Source of the DNA: JBFFSQ01 sp041572275
Lineage (GTDB): Bacteria > Pseudomonadota > Gammaproteobacteria > SZUA-229
DNA: 64,000 nt
Direction: 5' to 3'
NCBI GenBank assembly: GCA_041572275.1
Contig: JBFFSQ010000001.1
Location: forward strand, 1 to 64,000
Under the pieces are notes generated by a model. The model did not search any database and had not been told where the DNA came from. It saw nothing but the letters and a program-made list of their open reading frames with translations. Made by a program: the position numbers and the translations under genes. Shown here one piece after another: positions 17,651 through 26,922 of this stretch (within the stretch, counting starts at the first letter, position 1; every line of letters starts with the position of its first letter).

Positions 17651-18802
17651 TTCACGCGTCTCCGTCAGGTAAATAAAACGTGAACTGATCACAAAGGCCA
17701 ACAACGCAGCCAGGGCAGCTAAATTAAATATATACGCCGGACTTAACTGATCCCACAGTAAACCGCTAACATAACTGCCGATGGCACCACCGGCACCGAA
17801 ACTGATACTGGAATACAGAGCCTGTCCCCGGCCCTGGTATTTACCGGTGAACAGGCGATGAAACAGCTCAATAGAAACCGCATGGTAGAGACCGAAGCTG
17901 GCTGCATGTAACAATTGAGCCAATAAAATCATCATCCGATTATCTACATAATGGCCGATCAGATACCAGCGCAAGGCAGTCAACAGCATGGCCGCCATCA
18001 ACAATCGCCGTGGCCCAAACTTTGGTAATAACCGATACATATAAAGAAACACAATAATTTCGGCAACGACGCCTAAGGCCCATAACCAGCCCAACGTCGC
18101 ACTGTCATAGCCCTGCTGCTTCAGGTAAATAGAATAAAAAGTGTAATAGGGCCCATGGCTCATTTGCTGCAGAAAACACACCACCAAAAGAGCGATCACC
18201 ACCGGCTGTTTCAAGACATCGAAAATATGGCCGTGATGACTAATCTGTGTCTGTCCAGGCCCGTCAGGCACCAGAAAACTGAACAGGGCAATGCCAAAAT
18301 AAAAGAACAAAATAACCAGGGGAATCAGAGCCAGACCCTGGCTATCGAGAAAGTGCCCCAGCACCACCACAGATAGAATAAATCCCAGCGACCCCCATAA
18401 GCGTATAACACTGTATTTATGGGTATCCTTACCCAGATGGTTCATCGTATTGGCTTCAAACTGCGGTAAGGTGGCATTCCAGAAAAAACTGAAAACCGCC
18501 ATCACCACCGCCATCCACCAGAAACCAGAATTTAGAAACACCCCGGTAAACGCCAATAATGCACATACACTGGCAATACGGATGATCAACATTCCCTTAC
18601 CTGTATGATCGGCAATCCAGCCCCAGACATAAGGCGCAACAAATTTCGTGGCCATAATAATGGCCATCAACTCACCAATAGCACGGGCATCGAAAGAGAG
18701 TGATTGCAGATACAGGCTCCAGTAAGGCACCAGAGCGCCAAGTGAAGCAAAATACACCAGGTAGAATCCGGACATCCGCCAATAGGGTGTCGAGTGACTC
18801 AT
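17645..18802 (-). CDS. MFS transporter, HcaT/PPP-like
   Basis: Twelve-segment major facilitator of 385 residues starting MSHSTPYWRMSGFYLVYFA. It resembles the MFS_1_like group that includes the putative phenylpropionate permease HcaT: early YWSLYLQSLSFDARAIGELMA, and the motif-A-like WGWIADHTGKGM loop. Related proteins occur next to leuC/aroC in other gammaproteobacteria without known substrate, so the phenylpropionate label should not be taken as function. Convergent with, and overlapping by 6 bp, the LysR gene; separated from aroC by about 94 bp in the same direction. Confidence 0.82.
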   Translation of the reverse strand: MSHSTPYWRMSGFYLVYFASLGALVPYWSLYLQSLSFDARAIGELMAIIMATKFVAPYVWGWIADHTGKGMLIIRIASVCALLAFTGVFLNSGFWWMAVVMAVFSFFWNATLPQFEANTMNHLGKDTHKYSVIRLWGSLGFILSVVVLGHFLDSQGLALIPLVILFFYFGIALFSFLVPDGPGQTQISHHGHIFDVLKQPVVIALLVVCFLQQMSHGPYYTFYSIYLKQQGYDSATLGWLWALGVVAEIIVFLYMYRLLPKFGPRRLLMAAMLLTALRWYLIGHYVDNRMMILLAQLLHAASFGLYHAVSIELFHRLFTGKYQGRGQALYSSISFGAGGAIGSYVSGLLWDQLSPAYIFNLAALAALLAFVISSRFIYLTETRES

Positions 18803-18896
18803 CGATTACTTTGTATTGAAAGCACAGGCCACATAATAATGCGCTGAGCAACGGTTGAAACAATAATTCCTGGGTCTGCAGGCCTCTGCATAAAAA

Positions 18897-20006
18897 TCAT
18901 TGATCGTCGGGCAGTTTGGCCGCAATCACAGGTGTCTCACAGTGAACATCACCGCACTGGGCTTTGAAGCGCATCATATGATCCATCAGCACCAGCGCCA
19001 ACATAGCTTCAACAATGGGCGTCGCCCGAATGCCCACACAGGGATCATGCCGCCCCTCGGTAACCACTTCGGTTGCCTGACCATGGATATCAATGCTGCG
19101 ACCCGGCAGTCGTAAACTGGATGTTGGCTTGAATGCCGTATGCACCACAATATCCTGTCCCGAACTAATGCCACCAAGAATGCCGCCAGCGTGGTTCGAG
19201 ACAAAACCTTCCGGCGTCATTTCATCACGGAATTCGGTACCTTTGGCTTCCACACATGCAAAGCCGCCTCCGATCTCAACACCTTTGGCTGCATTTATGC
19301 TCATCATGGCATAGGAAATTTCTGCATCCATGCGATCAAAAATTGGCTCACCCAACCCCGGTGGTACACCTTCGGCCACCACAGAGATGCGTGCACCGAC
19401 CGAATCACCTTCCTTACGCAGAGCATCCATATAGGCTTCCATCTCGGTGACCTTATCGACATCAGGACAGAAAAATGGATTCTGGTGAACCTGCTCCCAG
19501 TCATGCTTTTCAGCTTTAATCGGGCCCAACTGAGACAAATAGCCACGAATCTTGATGCCATAAGTATCCAGAAGATATTTCTTGGCTATCGCACCTGCCG
19601 CAACACGCATAGCTGTTTCTCGGGCCGATGAACGACCACCCCCACGATAATCGCGGAAGCCATACTTCTGATTATAGGTGTAATCAGCATGAGCTGGACG
19701 GAAGGTGCTCGCGATATTGCCATAATCTTTGGAGCGCTGATCGACATTTTCAATCATTAGTCCAATGGGGGTACCGGTGGTTTTGCCTTCGAATACACCG
19801 GACAGAATTTTGACCTGATCAGGCTCACGTCGCTGTGTAGTATGGCGACTTGTTCCCGGACGTCGACGATCAAGATCATGTTGCAAATCCGCTTCAGACA
19901 ATTCCAGTCCCGGTGGACAACCATCAACAATGGCAAGCAAAGCAGGACCATGGCTTTCACCACTCGTGGTAACGGTAAACAATTTGCCTATGGTATTTCC
20001 GGACAC
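18897..20006 (-). CDS. aroC: Chorismate synthase
   Basis: Converts EPSP to chorismate using reduced FMN, the final shikimate step that feeds tryptophan synthesis. 369 residues begin MSGNTIGKLFTVTTSGESHG and contain the signatures GDRRRPGTSRHTTQRREPDQ-like region (44-64, Arg-rich), RGGGRSSARETAMRVAAGA, and the C-terminal R-A-T-P-I-V-E segment. Length is usual for the family (E. coli 361). Single gene in its orientation, divergent from the receiver/kinase gene. Confidence 0.97.
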   Translation of the reverse strand: MSGNTIGKLFTVTTSGESHGPALLAIVDGCPPGLELSEADLQHDLDRRRPGTSRHTTQRREPDQVKILSGVFEGKTTGTPIGLMIENVDQRSKDYGNIASTFRPAHADYTYNQKYGFRDYRGGGRSSARETAMRVAAGAIAKKYLLDTYGIKIRGYLSQLGPIKAEKHDWEQVHQNPFFCPDVDKVTEMEAYMDALRKEGDSVGARISVVAEGVPPGLGEPIFDRMDAEISYAMMSINAAKGVEIGGGFACVEAKGTEFRDEMTPEGFVSNHAGGILGGISSGQDIVVHTAFKPTSSLRLPGRSIDIHGQATEVVTEGRHDPCVGIRATPIVEAMLALVLMDHMMRFKAQCGDVHCETPVIAAKLPDDQ

Positions 20007-20173
20007 GTCACATCCTCAGTTATAAAACAAAAACGAATCTTAACAAATGTGAATGCAAGCGTCTTGCTACACAGTCATTTATTCCTGCGCCTGCCGCCGT
20101 TTCCCGCAACAACTTGTCAGGCAGGTCCATAAACCGATATAGTGACGGCATAATAATTAAATGTAAAAACATT

Positions 20174-21271
20174 ATGCTTTTCACAACGCCGGAAATTCTT
20201 GTTGTTGACGACGAGGAACTCAATCGAGAAATCATGGCCTTACGCCTGGAAGCGAGCCATTACAGCCTTCGATTTGCCGTAAATGGCCAAAATGCTCTAG
20301 ATGAAGTTGATAAGAAAAAACCGGACCTCATCCTGCTCGATATCATGATGCCTCAGATGTCAGGACTGCAGGTGCTCAATACCCTGCGCCAACGCTATTC
20401 TATGGTTGACCTGCCCATCATCATGGTCACTGCTCTTGATGAAGATCAGCGCGTGGTCAAAGCACTTGAACTGGGAGCCAATGATTATGTAACCAAACCC
20501 ATCAACTTCCCGGTATTGATGGCACGCCTGCAAACGCAACTCAGCCTGAAACAGCTATCGACCATCAACCGAGAATTTCTAAGTACCGCCAGTCAGGACC
20601 TGCGCAAGCCACTGTCGCTTATCATGGACATCACCAGCCAGTCGCTTCATAAAGCCAGCACTGATCCATCCGCCAGGGCAGCTGACCTACTCAACAATCT
20701 GAACCTGATTGGTAAATCTGCCAGTTACATCAATAATATTACTGAATGCATACTGGATATGCAGACCTCTGGTTTTGGGCAATTACGCCTGACCAAAACT
20801 CCCATTAATCTGGAAAATCTGATTAATGAAACCCTGGAGAAATTCAAACACCGTGCGCTGGAAAAACATATCCGACTAAGCAGTTTACCATTGGATGAGA
20901 AGCTGGTGATTGAAGCTGATCATATCCGTATTGCCCAGGTACTGGATAATTATGTGGGCAATGCCATCAAATACGGCTCTAGTGGTGATAACGTTAGAAT
21001 CATCGCTTCACACAGTGAAGACCAGGTTTGTATTGAAGTTGAAGATACCGGCCCAGGACTGACCGAACAGGACCTTGAAAACCTGTTCAGTGACAATACC
21101 ACCCTGAGCAACAAGCCGACAGGCGGTGAAAGTAGCCATGGACTGGGATTGCCATTATGTAAACAATTAATTGAATTGCATGATGGCGAGATAGGTGCCC
21201 ATAACAATGATTCAGGTGGCAGTACCTTCTGGTTTAAACTGCCCAAGTTCACATTAAGGACAGTGGATTAA
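20174..21271 (+). CDS. Receiver-histidine kinase-like hybrid with His replaced by Gln
   Basis: From ATG 20174 the 365-residue protein has an N-terminal receiver domain (about 5-125) with the acidic pair DDEE, phospho-acceptor Asp56 in PDLILLDIMMP, Thr and Lys114 in YVTKP. It is followed by a HisKA-like helix and a HATPase_c domain with N box (NYVGNAIKYG), G1 (EDTGPGL) and G2 (HGLGLPL). In the HisKA segment the expected SHDLR-type motif reads TASQDLRKPL: the phospho-acceptor His is Gln (CAG, 20594-20596). No membrane segment, so cytosolic. A TTG at 20114 would add 20 residues before the receiver, with no better ribosome site. Likely a signalling pseudokinase or a receiver-controlled ATP-binding output. 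Confidence 0.85.
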   Translation: MLFTTPEILVVDDEELNREIMALRLEASHYSLRFAVNGQNALDEVDKKKPDLILLDIMMPQMSGLQVLNTLRQRYSMVDLPIIMVTALDEDQRVVKALELGANDYVTKPINFPVLMARLQTQLSLKQLSTINREFLSTASQDLRKPLSLIMDITSQSLHKASTDPSARAADLLNNLNLIGKSASYINNITECILDMQTSGFGQLRLTKTPINLENLINETLEKFKHRALEKHIRLSSLPLDEKLVIEADHIRIAQVLDNYVGNAIKYGSSGDNVRIIASHSEDQVCIEVEDTGPGLTEQDLENLFSDNTTLSNKPTGGESSHGLGLPLCKQLIELHDGEIGAHNNDSGGSTFWFKLPKFTLRTVD

Positions 21272-21291
21272 ATCACCCCTTCAACACCATA

Positions 21292-22215
21292 TCAGGCCGC
21301 ATCAAATATTGCCTGGTACTCATCCAGTTGCTCTGCCGTTAACAAAAATATTCCTTCACCACCACGTTCAAAGTCTAGCCAGTAAAAAGGCACCTGTGGA
21401 AAACGCTGTTGCAGGGCATATTGTGAATTACCCACCTCGACTACCAGAATACCTGTATTACTCAGGTAACGCCGGGCCTGTTGTAGCATTGGTATAACCA
21501 AATCCAATCCATCATGGCCGGCAGCCAGACCTAACTCCGGCTCATGTAGATACTCATCCGGTAACGATGACATATCCTCCGCATCAACATAAGGCGGATT
21601 GCTGACAATAATGTCATAGTGCCGGGGCGGTACGGCAGCAAACAGATCAGATTCAATCACTGTAACCCGGTCCTGTAAGCCATGATCCTCCACATTGCGC
21701 TGAGCAACCTCCAGCGTAGCCGGCGAAATATCAACCGCATCCACATCAGCCCAATCGAAGGCGTAGGCACTGGCAATAGCAATACAGGCACTGCCAGTAC
21801 ACAGGTCTAAGATACTTTCCACCTGTTCCGGGTCAACCCAGGGCTCAAAACGATTTTCAATGAGTTCCGCAATCGGTGATCGCGGCACCAACACCTGCTC
21901 ATTCACATAAAATTTGAGACCTGCAAACCAGGCCTCATGGGTCAGATAAGCGGCCGGCTTACGTTCTTCGAGGCGTCGACGATAGAGCGCCAACACCTGC
22001 AGACGCTCCTCATGGCTGAGGCGACAATCAAAATACTCCGTTGAAAAATCATGCGGCAGATGCAAGGCATATAAACCCAGGTAAACTGCCTCATCAAGAG
22101 CAGAACCCATGCCATGGCCATAGAATAAGCCAGCTTCAGAAAATCGACTCACTGCCCAGCGAATACAGTCCCTGAGGGTCAACAACTGTTCGGAAACCTG
22201 TTCTATTTTTTCCAT
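21292..22215 (-). CDS. prmB: Ribosomal protein L3 N5-glutamine methyltransferase
   Basis: SAM-dependent enzyme that methylates Gln150 of ribosomal protein L3. 307 residues (E. coli PrmB 310) with the SAM site ILDLCTGSACIAIA and the diagnostic NPPY motif in IIVSNPPYVDAEDM. The N-terminal helical part (TLRDCIRWAVSRFSEAGLFY, then GHGMGSALDEA) matches PrmB better than PrmC, which is shorter and lies next to prfA. In many genomes prmB neighbours aroC, as here with one gene between. Confidence 0.93.
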   Translation of the reverse strand: MEKIEQVSEQLLTLRDCIRWAVSRFSEAGLFYGHGMGSALDEAVYLGLYALHLPHDFSTEYFDCRLSHEERLQVLALYRRRLEERKPAAYLTHEAWFAGLKFYVNEQVLVPRSPIAELIENRFEPWVDPEQVESILDLCTGSACIAIASAYAFDWADVDAVDISPATLEVAQRNVEDHGLQDRVTVIESDLFAAVPPRHYDIIVSNPPYVDAEDMSSLPDEYLHEPELGLAAGHDGLDLVIPMLQQARRYLSNTGILVVEVGNSQYALQQRFPQVPFYWLDFERGGEGIFLLTAEQLDEYQAIFDAA

Positions 22216-22241
22216 TACTTCACACTTGATTCATCTAAACC

Positions 22242-22270
22242 TTTTCATGATAGACGAGCCTGCCTATAAT
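22242..22270 (+). promoter_or_regulatory. Sigma70-type promoter for the copper chaperone gene
   Basis: TTTTCA (22242-22247, 4/6 to consensus), a 17-base spacer and a perfect TATAAT (22265-22270) lie 31 bases before the GTG start at 22302. Predicted start of transcription is near 22277, giving a leader of about 25 bases containing the GGAG ribosome site. Confidence 0.6.
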
Positions 22271-22301
22271 CCCAAACACAAATTCAGCTCCGGAGCCCAC
22301 C

Positions 22302-22769
22302 GTGTTTAAACCTCTCATTCAAATAACGACCGCAATCACGCTTCTGTTGATATCATCACTATCCATGGCTCACCACATCAATGTACGCGGTGCCTGGCTA
22401 CCGGAAATGCCGCCAGTTAGCAAAGTGATGGCTGCTTTTATGGTCTTTGAAAACAACACAGATCAAGTCGTGAATATCGTCAAGATCAGTAGCCCGAGTT
22501 TTGCACGAGTGGAAATGCACCTGTCCAAAATAGTCGATGGCGTCGCTAAAATGCTGCCACAACAAAAACTAAGCATACCGGCCAAGGGCACACTCACTCT
22601 ACAGCCAGGCAGTTATCATCTCATGCTATTTCACCCCAAACAGCCATTGAAAACCGGTGACAGCGTACCCATGTTAATAACGCTAGATGATGGCACCGTG
22701 TTCACCCTTCAGGTCAAGGTAAAAACCTCCAGCATGAAAATGATGGACCATAGCCAGCACCAGCACTAA
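22302..22769 (+). CDS. Periplasmic copper chaperone PCu(A)C
   Basis: 155 residues with a Sec signal peptide (about 1-23, cleaving before HHINVRG). It carries the complete copper site H-x10-M-x21-H-x-M: His73, Met84, His106, Met108. PCu(A)C proteins bind Cu(I) in the periplasm and deliver it to the CuA site of cytochrome oxidase, often with Sco. The tail (MKMMDHSQHQH) is Met/His-rich and may hold a second copper. No Sco or oxidase gene is nearby; the next gene, psd, starts 11 bp downstream and is likely co-transcribed. GTG start has GGAG six bases upstream. Confidence 0.88.
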   Translation: MFKPLIQITTAITLLLISSLSMAHHINVRGAWLPEMPPVSKVMAAFMVFENNTDQVVNIVKISSPSFARVEMHLSKIVDGVAKMLPQQKLSIPAKGTLTLQPGSYHLMLFHPKQPLKTGDSVPMLITLDDGTVFTLQVKVKTSSMKMMDHSQHQH

Positions 22770-22780
22770 TTAGAGTTATT

Positions 22781-23629
22781 ATGTTTGATTATTTAAAATC
22801 ACTACCATTCTATGTGATACCACACCATGCCCTGTCCTGGCTGATTTTTCACCTGGCCCGGATTGAGTGGACTCCCATCAAAAAGCTCAGCCTGAATGTT
22901 TACCTGTCATTGCACAAGGTCAACATGCAGGAAGCAAAAGAAACTGATCCCTTTGCTTACAAAAACCTGAATGCCTTTTTCACCCGGGCCCTGAAACAGA
23001 ATGCACGACCGATTGTCGCAGACGCATCAACACTAGCCTGCCCGGTCGACGGTACCGTAAGCCAGGCCCAGGCCATTGAATCAGGCCGAATATTTCAGGC
23101 TAAAGGCCATGATTACAGCTTGCTGGAACTGGTCGGTGGCATTGAAAAACTGGCGGCACCTTTCCAAAATGGCCAGTTTGCGACCCTTTATCTCTCGCCA
23201 AGAGATTATCATCGTATTCATATGCCCCTGACAGGTAAGCTGACTGACATGGTGTATGTACCCGGACGCCTGTTCAGTGTGGCTCCTCACACTGTCAACA
23301 CGGTGCCACGCTTATTTGCCCGCAATGAACGCCTGGTTTGTGCATTTGATACCGAGGCCGGACCGATGATCATGGTTCTTGTTGGGGCGGTAAATGTCTC
23401 TGCCATTGATACCGTCTGGGCAGGCTCTGTCACACCACCCAGTAAGCGTTCAATCATCCATACTGAATACACAGAAGGTGAAGTCCAGCTCAGCAAAGGC
23501 GCTGAAATGGGCCGCTTTAACCTCGGCTCCACCGTGATCATGCTAATGGGGGAGAATGTCCAGCTGGATCAGGCCATACAGCATGACAATGGGGTCAAAA
23601 TGGGGCAGGCTCTGGCCTCGTTTAAATAA
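22781..23629 (+). CDS. psd: Phosphatidylserine decarboxylase proenzyme
   Basis: Inner-membrane pyruvoyl enzyme that makes phosphatidylethanolamine from phosphatidylserine. 282 residues with the self-cleavage motif LGST (Leu248-Thr251, Ser250 becoming the pyruvoyl group), the Asp of the protease-like triad in CPVDGTVSQ, and the SPRDYHRIHMP His segment. Typical proteobacterial type I length. Follows the copper chaperone by 11 bp. Confidence 0.96.
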   Translation: MFDYLKSLPFYVIPHHALSWLIFHLARIEWTPIKKLSLNVYLSLHKVNMQEAKETDPFAYKNLNAFFTRALKQNARPIVADASTLACPVDGTVSQAQAIESGRIFQAKGHDYSLLELVGGIEKLAAPFQNGQFATLYLSPRDYHRIHMPLTGKLTDMVYVPGRLFSVAPHTVNTVPRLFARNERLVCAFDTEAGPMIMVLVGAVNVSAIDTVWAGSVTPPSKRSIIHTEYTEGEVQLSKGAEMGRFNLGSTVIMLMGENVQLDQAIQHDNGVKMGQALASFK

Positions 23630-23750
23630 GACCTGGATGCCGTGTCCACGTGAGACTGAGTAATACCGGCCACACTTTGTGGCCGCCTGCCTGAACTTGG
23701 ACTACACTCCGTATTAATCTTAACCAGCAAGTCGATTTACGCAGTACCAC

Positions 23751-24119
23751 ATGCCTCACACTAACCACTGGGATGCTCATGGACTCCACCGACAATTCAC
23801 CGGTGTTGTCGATAGTGACGAAATCCTCTCATCCAATCTGGAACTCCATCAGGATCACCGGTTTGATGATATTAGATATGTTATCAATGACTTTACCCTC
23901 GTTACCGGTTTAGATATTGTCGAGGGACACACCCGATCCTTTGCCACAGTGGATAAAAATGTATCCCATCGCAAACCGCAACTCAAAATCGCTATTGTTG
24001 TGAATCAGCCACCGCAGATTATGCTCGCCCAGGCGTACCGCCAGCACATGCTGGATTCACTCTTTGAATGTGAGATTTTTTCAAACCTCGACGAAGCCGA
24101 GGCATGGGCAAGGCCCTGA
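23751..24119 (+). CDS. SpoIIAA-like (STAS/Sec14 fold) protein
   Basis: 122-residue soluble protein. The pattern fits the SpoIIAA-like group: an N-terminal strand RQFTGVVDSDEI, central YVINDFTLV strand, KIAIVVNQPP, then helix YRQHMLD and the terminal FECEIFSNLDEAEAWAR. Members are uncharacterised and tend to lack the phosphorylated Ser of true anti-anti-sigma factors; none is evident here. Stop is 1 bp from the convergent epmA stop. Family call is from pattern memory and could be wrong. Confidence 0.6.
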   Translation: MPHTNHWDAHGLHRQFTGVVDSDEILSSNLELHQDHRFDDIRYVINDFTLVTGLDIVEGHTRSFATVDKNVSHRKPQLKIAIVVNQPPQIMLAQAYRQHMLDSLFECEIFSNLDEAEAWARP

Positions 24120-24120
24120 T

Positions 24121-25110
24121 TTAACTACGTTGAAAAGAAAAAGCCAGGACTTCAGAAATAAGGGTTTTCGACAGCAACACCATTAGCAGACGATCGACGC
24201 CAATCGCCACACCTGAACAATCTGGCAGGCCAGCCCCTAATGCTGTGAGCATATATTCATCTATGGTTACCGGTTCCATACCCCGCTCAATCCGCTGCTG
24301 ATTTTCCTGCTCAAACCTGGATCGCTGCTCCTCTGCATCGGTTAACTCATAAAAGCCATTGGCCAGCTCCAGCTCACCCCAGAACAATTCAAAGCGATGC
24401 GCCACACGCGGATCATCTTCACTCACCCGCGCCAGTGCAGCCTGTGAAGCCGGATAATCGAAAACGAAAGTAAATCCCTGTTTAACAAAACTCGGCGCCA
24501 CTCCCTGGGTCATCAACCAGTCCAGCCACATATCGCGATCCAGCTCGTCCATACCCACAGGTATTTCAATACCCCGCTGTTGTGCGACCGCTTTGAGCTC
24601 ACCCGCACTGGCTGCAAGGGGATCTATGTCCAATGCCTCAACAAATGCCTGCTGATAAGACAGCCGCCGGGGTATCTGTCCACTGATCGGTACTCCCAAT
24701 TTACCAGACAAATAATTGAGTAATGCCTCCATATCATCCATCAGCAGATGATGATCCATACCCAGTCGATACCACTCCAGCATGCTAAATTCTGGATTAT
24801 GATATCGGCCCAGCTCATCATCACGAAACACCCTGCACAGCTGAAAAATATCGCCGCTGCCGGATGCCAGCAGGCGCTTCATGAAAAACTCAGGAGATGT
24901 CTGTAGGTAAAGACGATCACTGAGGTATTGCGTAGAAAAACTCTGCAAATGAGGATCAGTAATAGTTGCCCGCGATAACACCGGCGTTTCCACTTCAAGA
25001 ACATCCTGTTCAGCAAAAAAAGCCCGGATACCTTGCAGTAGCCGGGCCCTGAATTGCAACACCTCGAATGAGGCAGACGGTTGCCAATCAGTCTTTGACT
25101 CGGGAGACAT
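24121..25110 (-). CDS. epmA: EF-P--(R)-beta-lysine ligase
   Basis: Class II LysRS-like enzyme without anticodon-binding domain that attaches (R)-beta-lysine to EF-P Lys34. From ATG 25110 it is 329 residues (E. coli 325). Motif 1 region LEVETPVLSRATITDPH, motif 2 FRDDELGRYHNPEFSMLEWY, and motif 3 GVAIGVDRLLMVL are all visible, the short length and lack of an OB-fold separating it from LysS. A TTG at 25131 is an alternative start, less likely. The start overlaps efp by 23 bp, so enzyme and substrate are co-expressed. Confidence 0.95.
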   Translation of the reverse strand: MSPESKTDWQPSASFEVLQFRARLLQGIRAFFAEQDVLEVETPVLSRATITDPHLQSFSTQYLSDRLYLQTSPEFFMKRLLASGSGDIFQLCRVFRDDELGRYHNPEFSMLEWYRLGMDHHLLMDDMEALLNYLSGKLGVPISGQIPRRLSYQQAFVEALDIDPLAASAGELKAVAQQRGIEIPVGMDELDRDMWLDWLMTQGVAPSFVKQGFTFVFDYPASQAALARVSEDDPRVAHRFELFWGELELANGFYELTDAEEQRSRFEQENQQRIERGMEPVTIDEYMLTALGAGLPDCSGVAIGVDRLLMVLLSKTLISEVLAFSFQRS

Positions 25111-25657
25111 ATTCACCACTACGGGTGTCAACTTTCAGCACTTCACCCTGTTCGATAAATAAAGGCACTTTAACGACGGCACCGGATTCCAGCGTAGCCG
25201 GCTTGGTTCCACCCTGAGCCGTATCACCCTTTAAGCCAGGGTCGGTCTCAGTCACAGTGAGCTCGACAAAATTGGGCGGTGATACTAACAACGGCTCACC
25301 ATTCCACAGGGTAACTGTGCATAACTCCTGGCCTTTCAACCACTTAGCAGCATCTGTCATAGCCGCTTCACCCGCACCCACCTGCTCATAGGTGTTCGGA
25401 TCCATGAAATACCAGAATTCACCGTCGTTGTAGGAAAATTCCATATCTACATCCATCACATCCGCAGCTTCAGCTGATTCACCAGATTTGAAGGTCCGCT
25501 CAATAACACGACCGGTTTTCAGATTGCGCAGTTTTACCCGATTAAAGGCCTGCCCCTTACCAGGCTTGACCAGTTCATTTTCAATGATGTTATAGGGGTC
25601 ACCATCTAAAAGTAATTTAAGTCCGCCACGAAATTCATTTGTACTGTATGATGCCAT
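25088..25657 (-). CDS. efp: Translation elongation factor P
   Basis: Relieves ribosome stalling at polyproline stretches by binding next to the P-site tRNA. From ATG 25657 the protein is 189 residues (E. coli 188) and begins MASYSTNEFRGGLKLLLDG; upstream in-frame codons to 25744 give an unrelated extension. The modified Lys34 sits in the loop VKPGKGQAF, the type used by EpmA/EpmB rather than rhamnosylated Arg of the Pseudomonas type. Three beta domains are apparent. Divergent from epmB, overlapping epmA. Confidence 0.97.
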   Translation of the reverse strand: MASYSTNEFRGGLKLLLDGDPYNIIENELVKPGKGQAFNRVKLRNLKTGRVIERTFKSGESAEAADVMDVDMEFSYNDGEFWYFMDPNTYEQVGAGEAAMTDAAKWLKGQELCTVTLWNGEPLLVSPPNFVELTVTETDPGLKGDTAQGGTKPATLESGAVVKVPLFIEQGEVLKVDTRSGEYVSRVKD

Positions 25658-25681
25658 CTGTTTTACCTTAGCCTGTCGGGC

Positions 25682-25711
25682 TTTACAGAATTTAAAAACA
25701 GCGCATATGAT
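25682..25711 (+). promoter_or_regulatory. Candidate promoter for epmB
   Basis: TTTACA (25682-25687, 5/6), an 18-base spacer and TATGAT (25706-25711, 5/6) end 17 bases before the epmB ATG at 25729, predicting a very short leader of about ten bases. It lies in the 71 bp shared with the divergent efp start. Confidence 0.5.
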
Positions 25712-25728
25712 ACGCGGTAAACCCTGAA

Positions 25729-26745
25729 ATGCCAAAACCAGCAATCAATAACCTTCAGCACATCCCTGGCTGGCAACAACAACTGGCCCAGGCAGTTACC
25801 GATCCAGCAGAACTTCTAGAGCTGCTGCAGATTGAGCCAGAGCAATTCCCTGGTTTTTCCGAAGCCTGTCAGCATTTCTCACTCAAGGTCCCCCGTGACT
25901 ATATTGCCAAAATGACCGTCGGCGATATTAACGACCCCCTGTTAAAACAGGTGATGGCAACGGCTCTGGAGCTAGAGCCAGCAACAGGCTATCACGCCGA
26001 CCCAACGGGTGACCTCGATGCGATGCCAGTTCCGGGCCTGCTCCATAAATACCAGGGCCGTGCACTACTGATCACCACTGGCGCATGCGCCATTCACTGC
26101 CGCTATTGCTTCAGGCGTCACTTCCCTTATGCTGATAACCACTCATCACACAACAACTGGCATCAGGCCATCCAGTACCTGGAACAACACACGGACATTA
26201 GCGAAATTATTCTCAGTGGTGGTGACCCGCTCGTTTTGTCAGATCACAAGCTCTCTGAACTGATCCATCAACTCAGCAATATTCCACATATTAGACGCCT
26301 TCGAATTCATAGCCGCTTACCCATTGTCTTACCTGAGCGCATCACCAATGAGCTCTGCCACATACTTTCACAGAATCGTTTGCGTACTAGCCTGGTTATC
26401 CACGCTAATCATGCACAGGAAATTACTGAAGCAGAAACCCAGGTGCTGAACCGACTCAACGACGTCGGTATCACGCTGCTCAACCAAAGCGTCCTCCTGA
26501 AAGATATAAATGACTCATATCAAACACTTGTAGACCTCAGTGAGCGACTATATGAAGCTCGCGTCTTACCGTATTACCTACATGCTCTCGACCCGGTACA
26601 AGGTGCGGCACATTTTGACGTTAAGGAAAGCCATGCCATGATGCTCATCAAGCAAATGCGTGCCGTACTACCAGGTTACCTGGTACCTCGATTAGTACGT
26701 GAAATACCCGGCAAAAACAGCAAAATTTCCGTAAATGAGCTATAA
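25729..26745 (+). CDS. epmB: EF-P beta-lysylation protein (lysine 2,3-aminomutase-like)
   Basis: Radical-SAM, PLP-dependent enzyme converting (S)-alpha-lysine to (R)-beta-lysine for EpmA. 338 residues (E. coli 342) with the iron-sulfur motif CAIHCRYC (Cys120, Cys124, Cys127), the SGGDPLV SAM-binding segment and the C-terminal PGKNSK region expected to hold the PLP lysine. Divergent from efp-epmA, so the synthesis and attachment steps are adjacent. EpmC, the EF-P hydroxylase, is not in the window. Confidence 0.95.
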   Translation: MPKPAINNLQHIPGWQQQLAQAVTDPAELLELLQIEPEQFPGFSEACQHFSLKVPRDYIAKMTVGDINDPLLKQVMATALELEPATGYHADPTGDLDAMPVPGLLHKYQGRALLITTGACAIHCRYCFRRHFPYADNHSSHNNWHQAIQYLEQHTDISEIILSGGDPLVLSDHKLSELIHQLSNIPHIRRLRIHSRLPIVLPERITNELCHILSQNRLRTSLVIHANHAQEITEAETQVLNRLNDVGITLLNQSVLLKDINDSYQTLVDLSERLYEARVLPYYLHALDPVQGAAHFDVKESHAMMLIKQMRAVLPGYLVPRLVREIPGKNSKISVNEL

Positions 26746-26922
26746 CATTCTGTATTATTAGCAAATTAGCTTAGAACATCAGGGCATCTTGCTGTTTTTA
26801 TTAAAATTCTTAATGTTTTCAATAAAATGGGCTAGACTAGATATTCTTGGAAACCGGCTCGCAAGGGATTCAACAATAAGGAAACAAAAGGATGTTGATA
26901 TAACAGCCTGAATCACCAAAAT

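Noticed and set aside
23667..23685. Seven-bp hairpin cggccac/gtggccg after psd
   Set aside because: No T-run on either side, so not called as a terminator; short enough to be chance.
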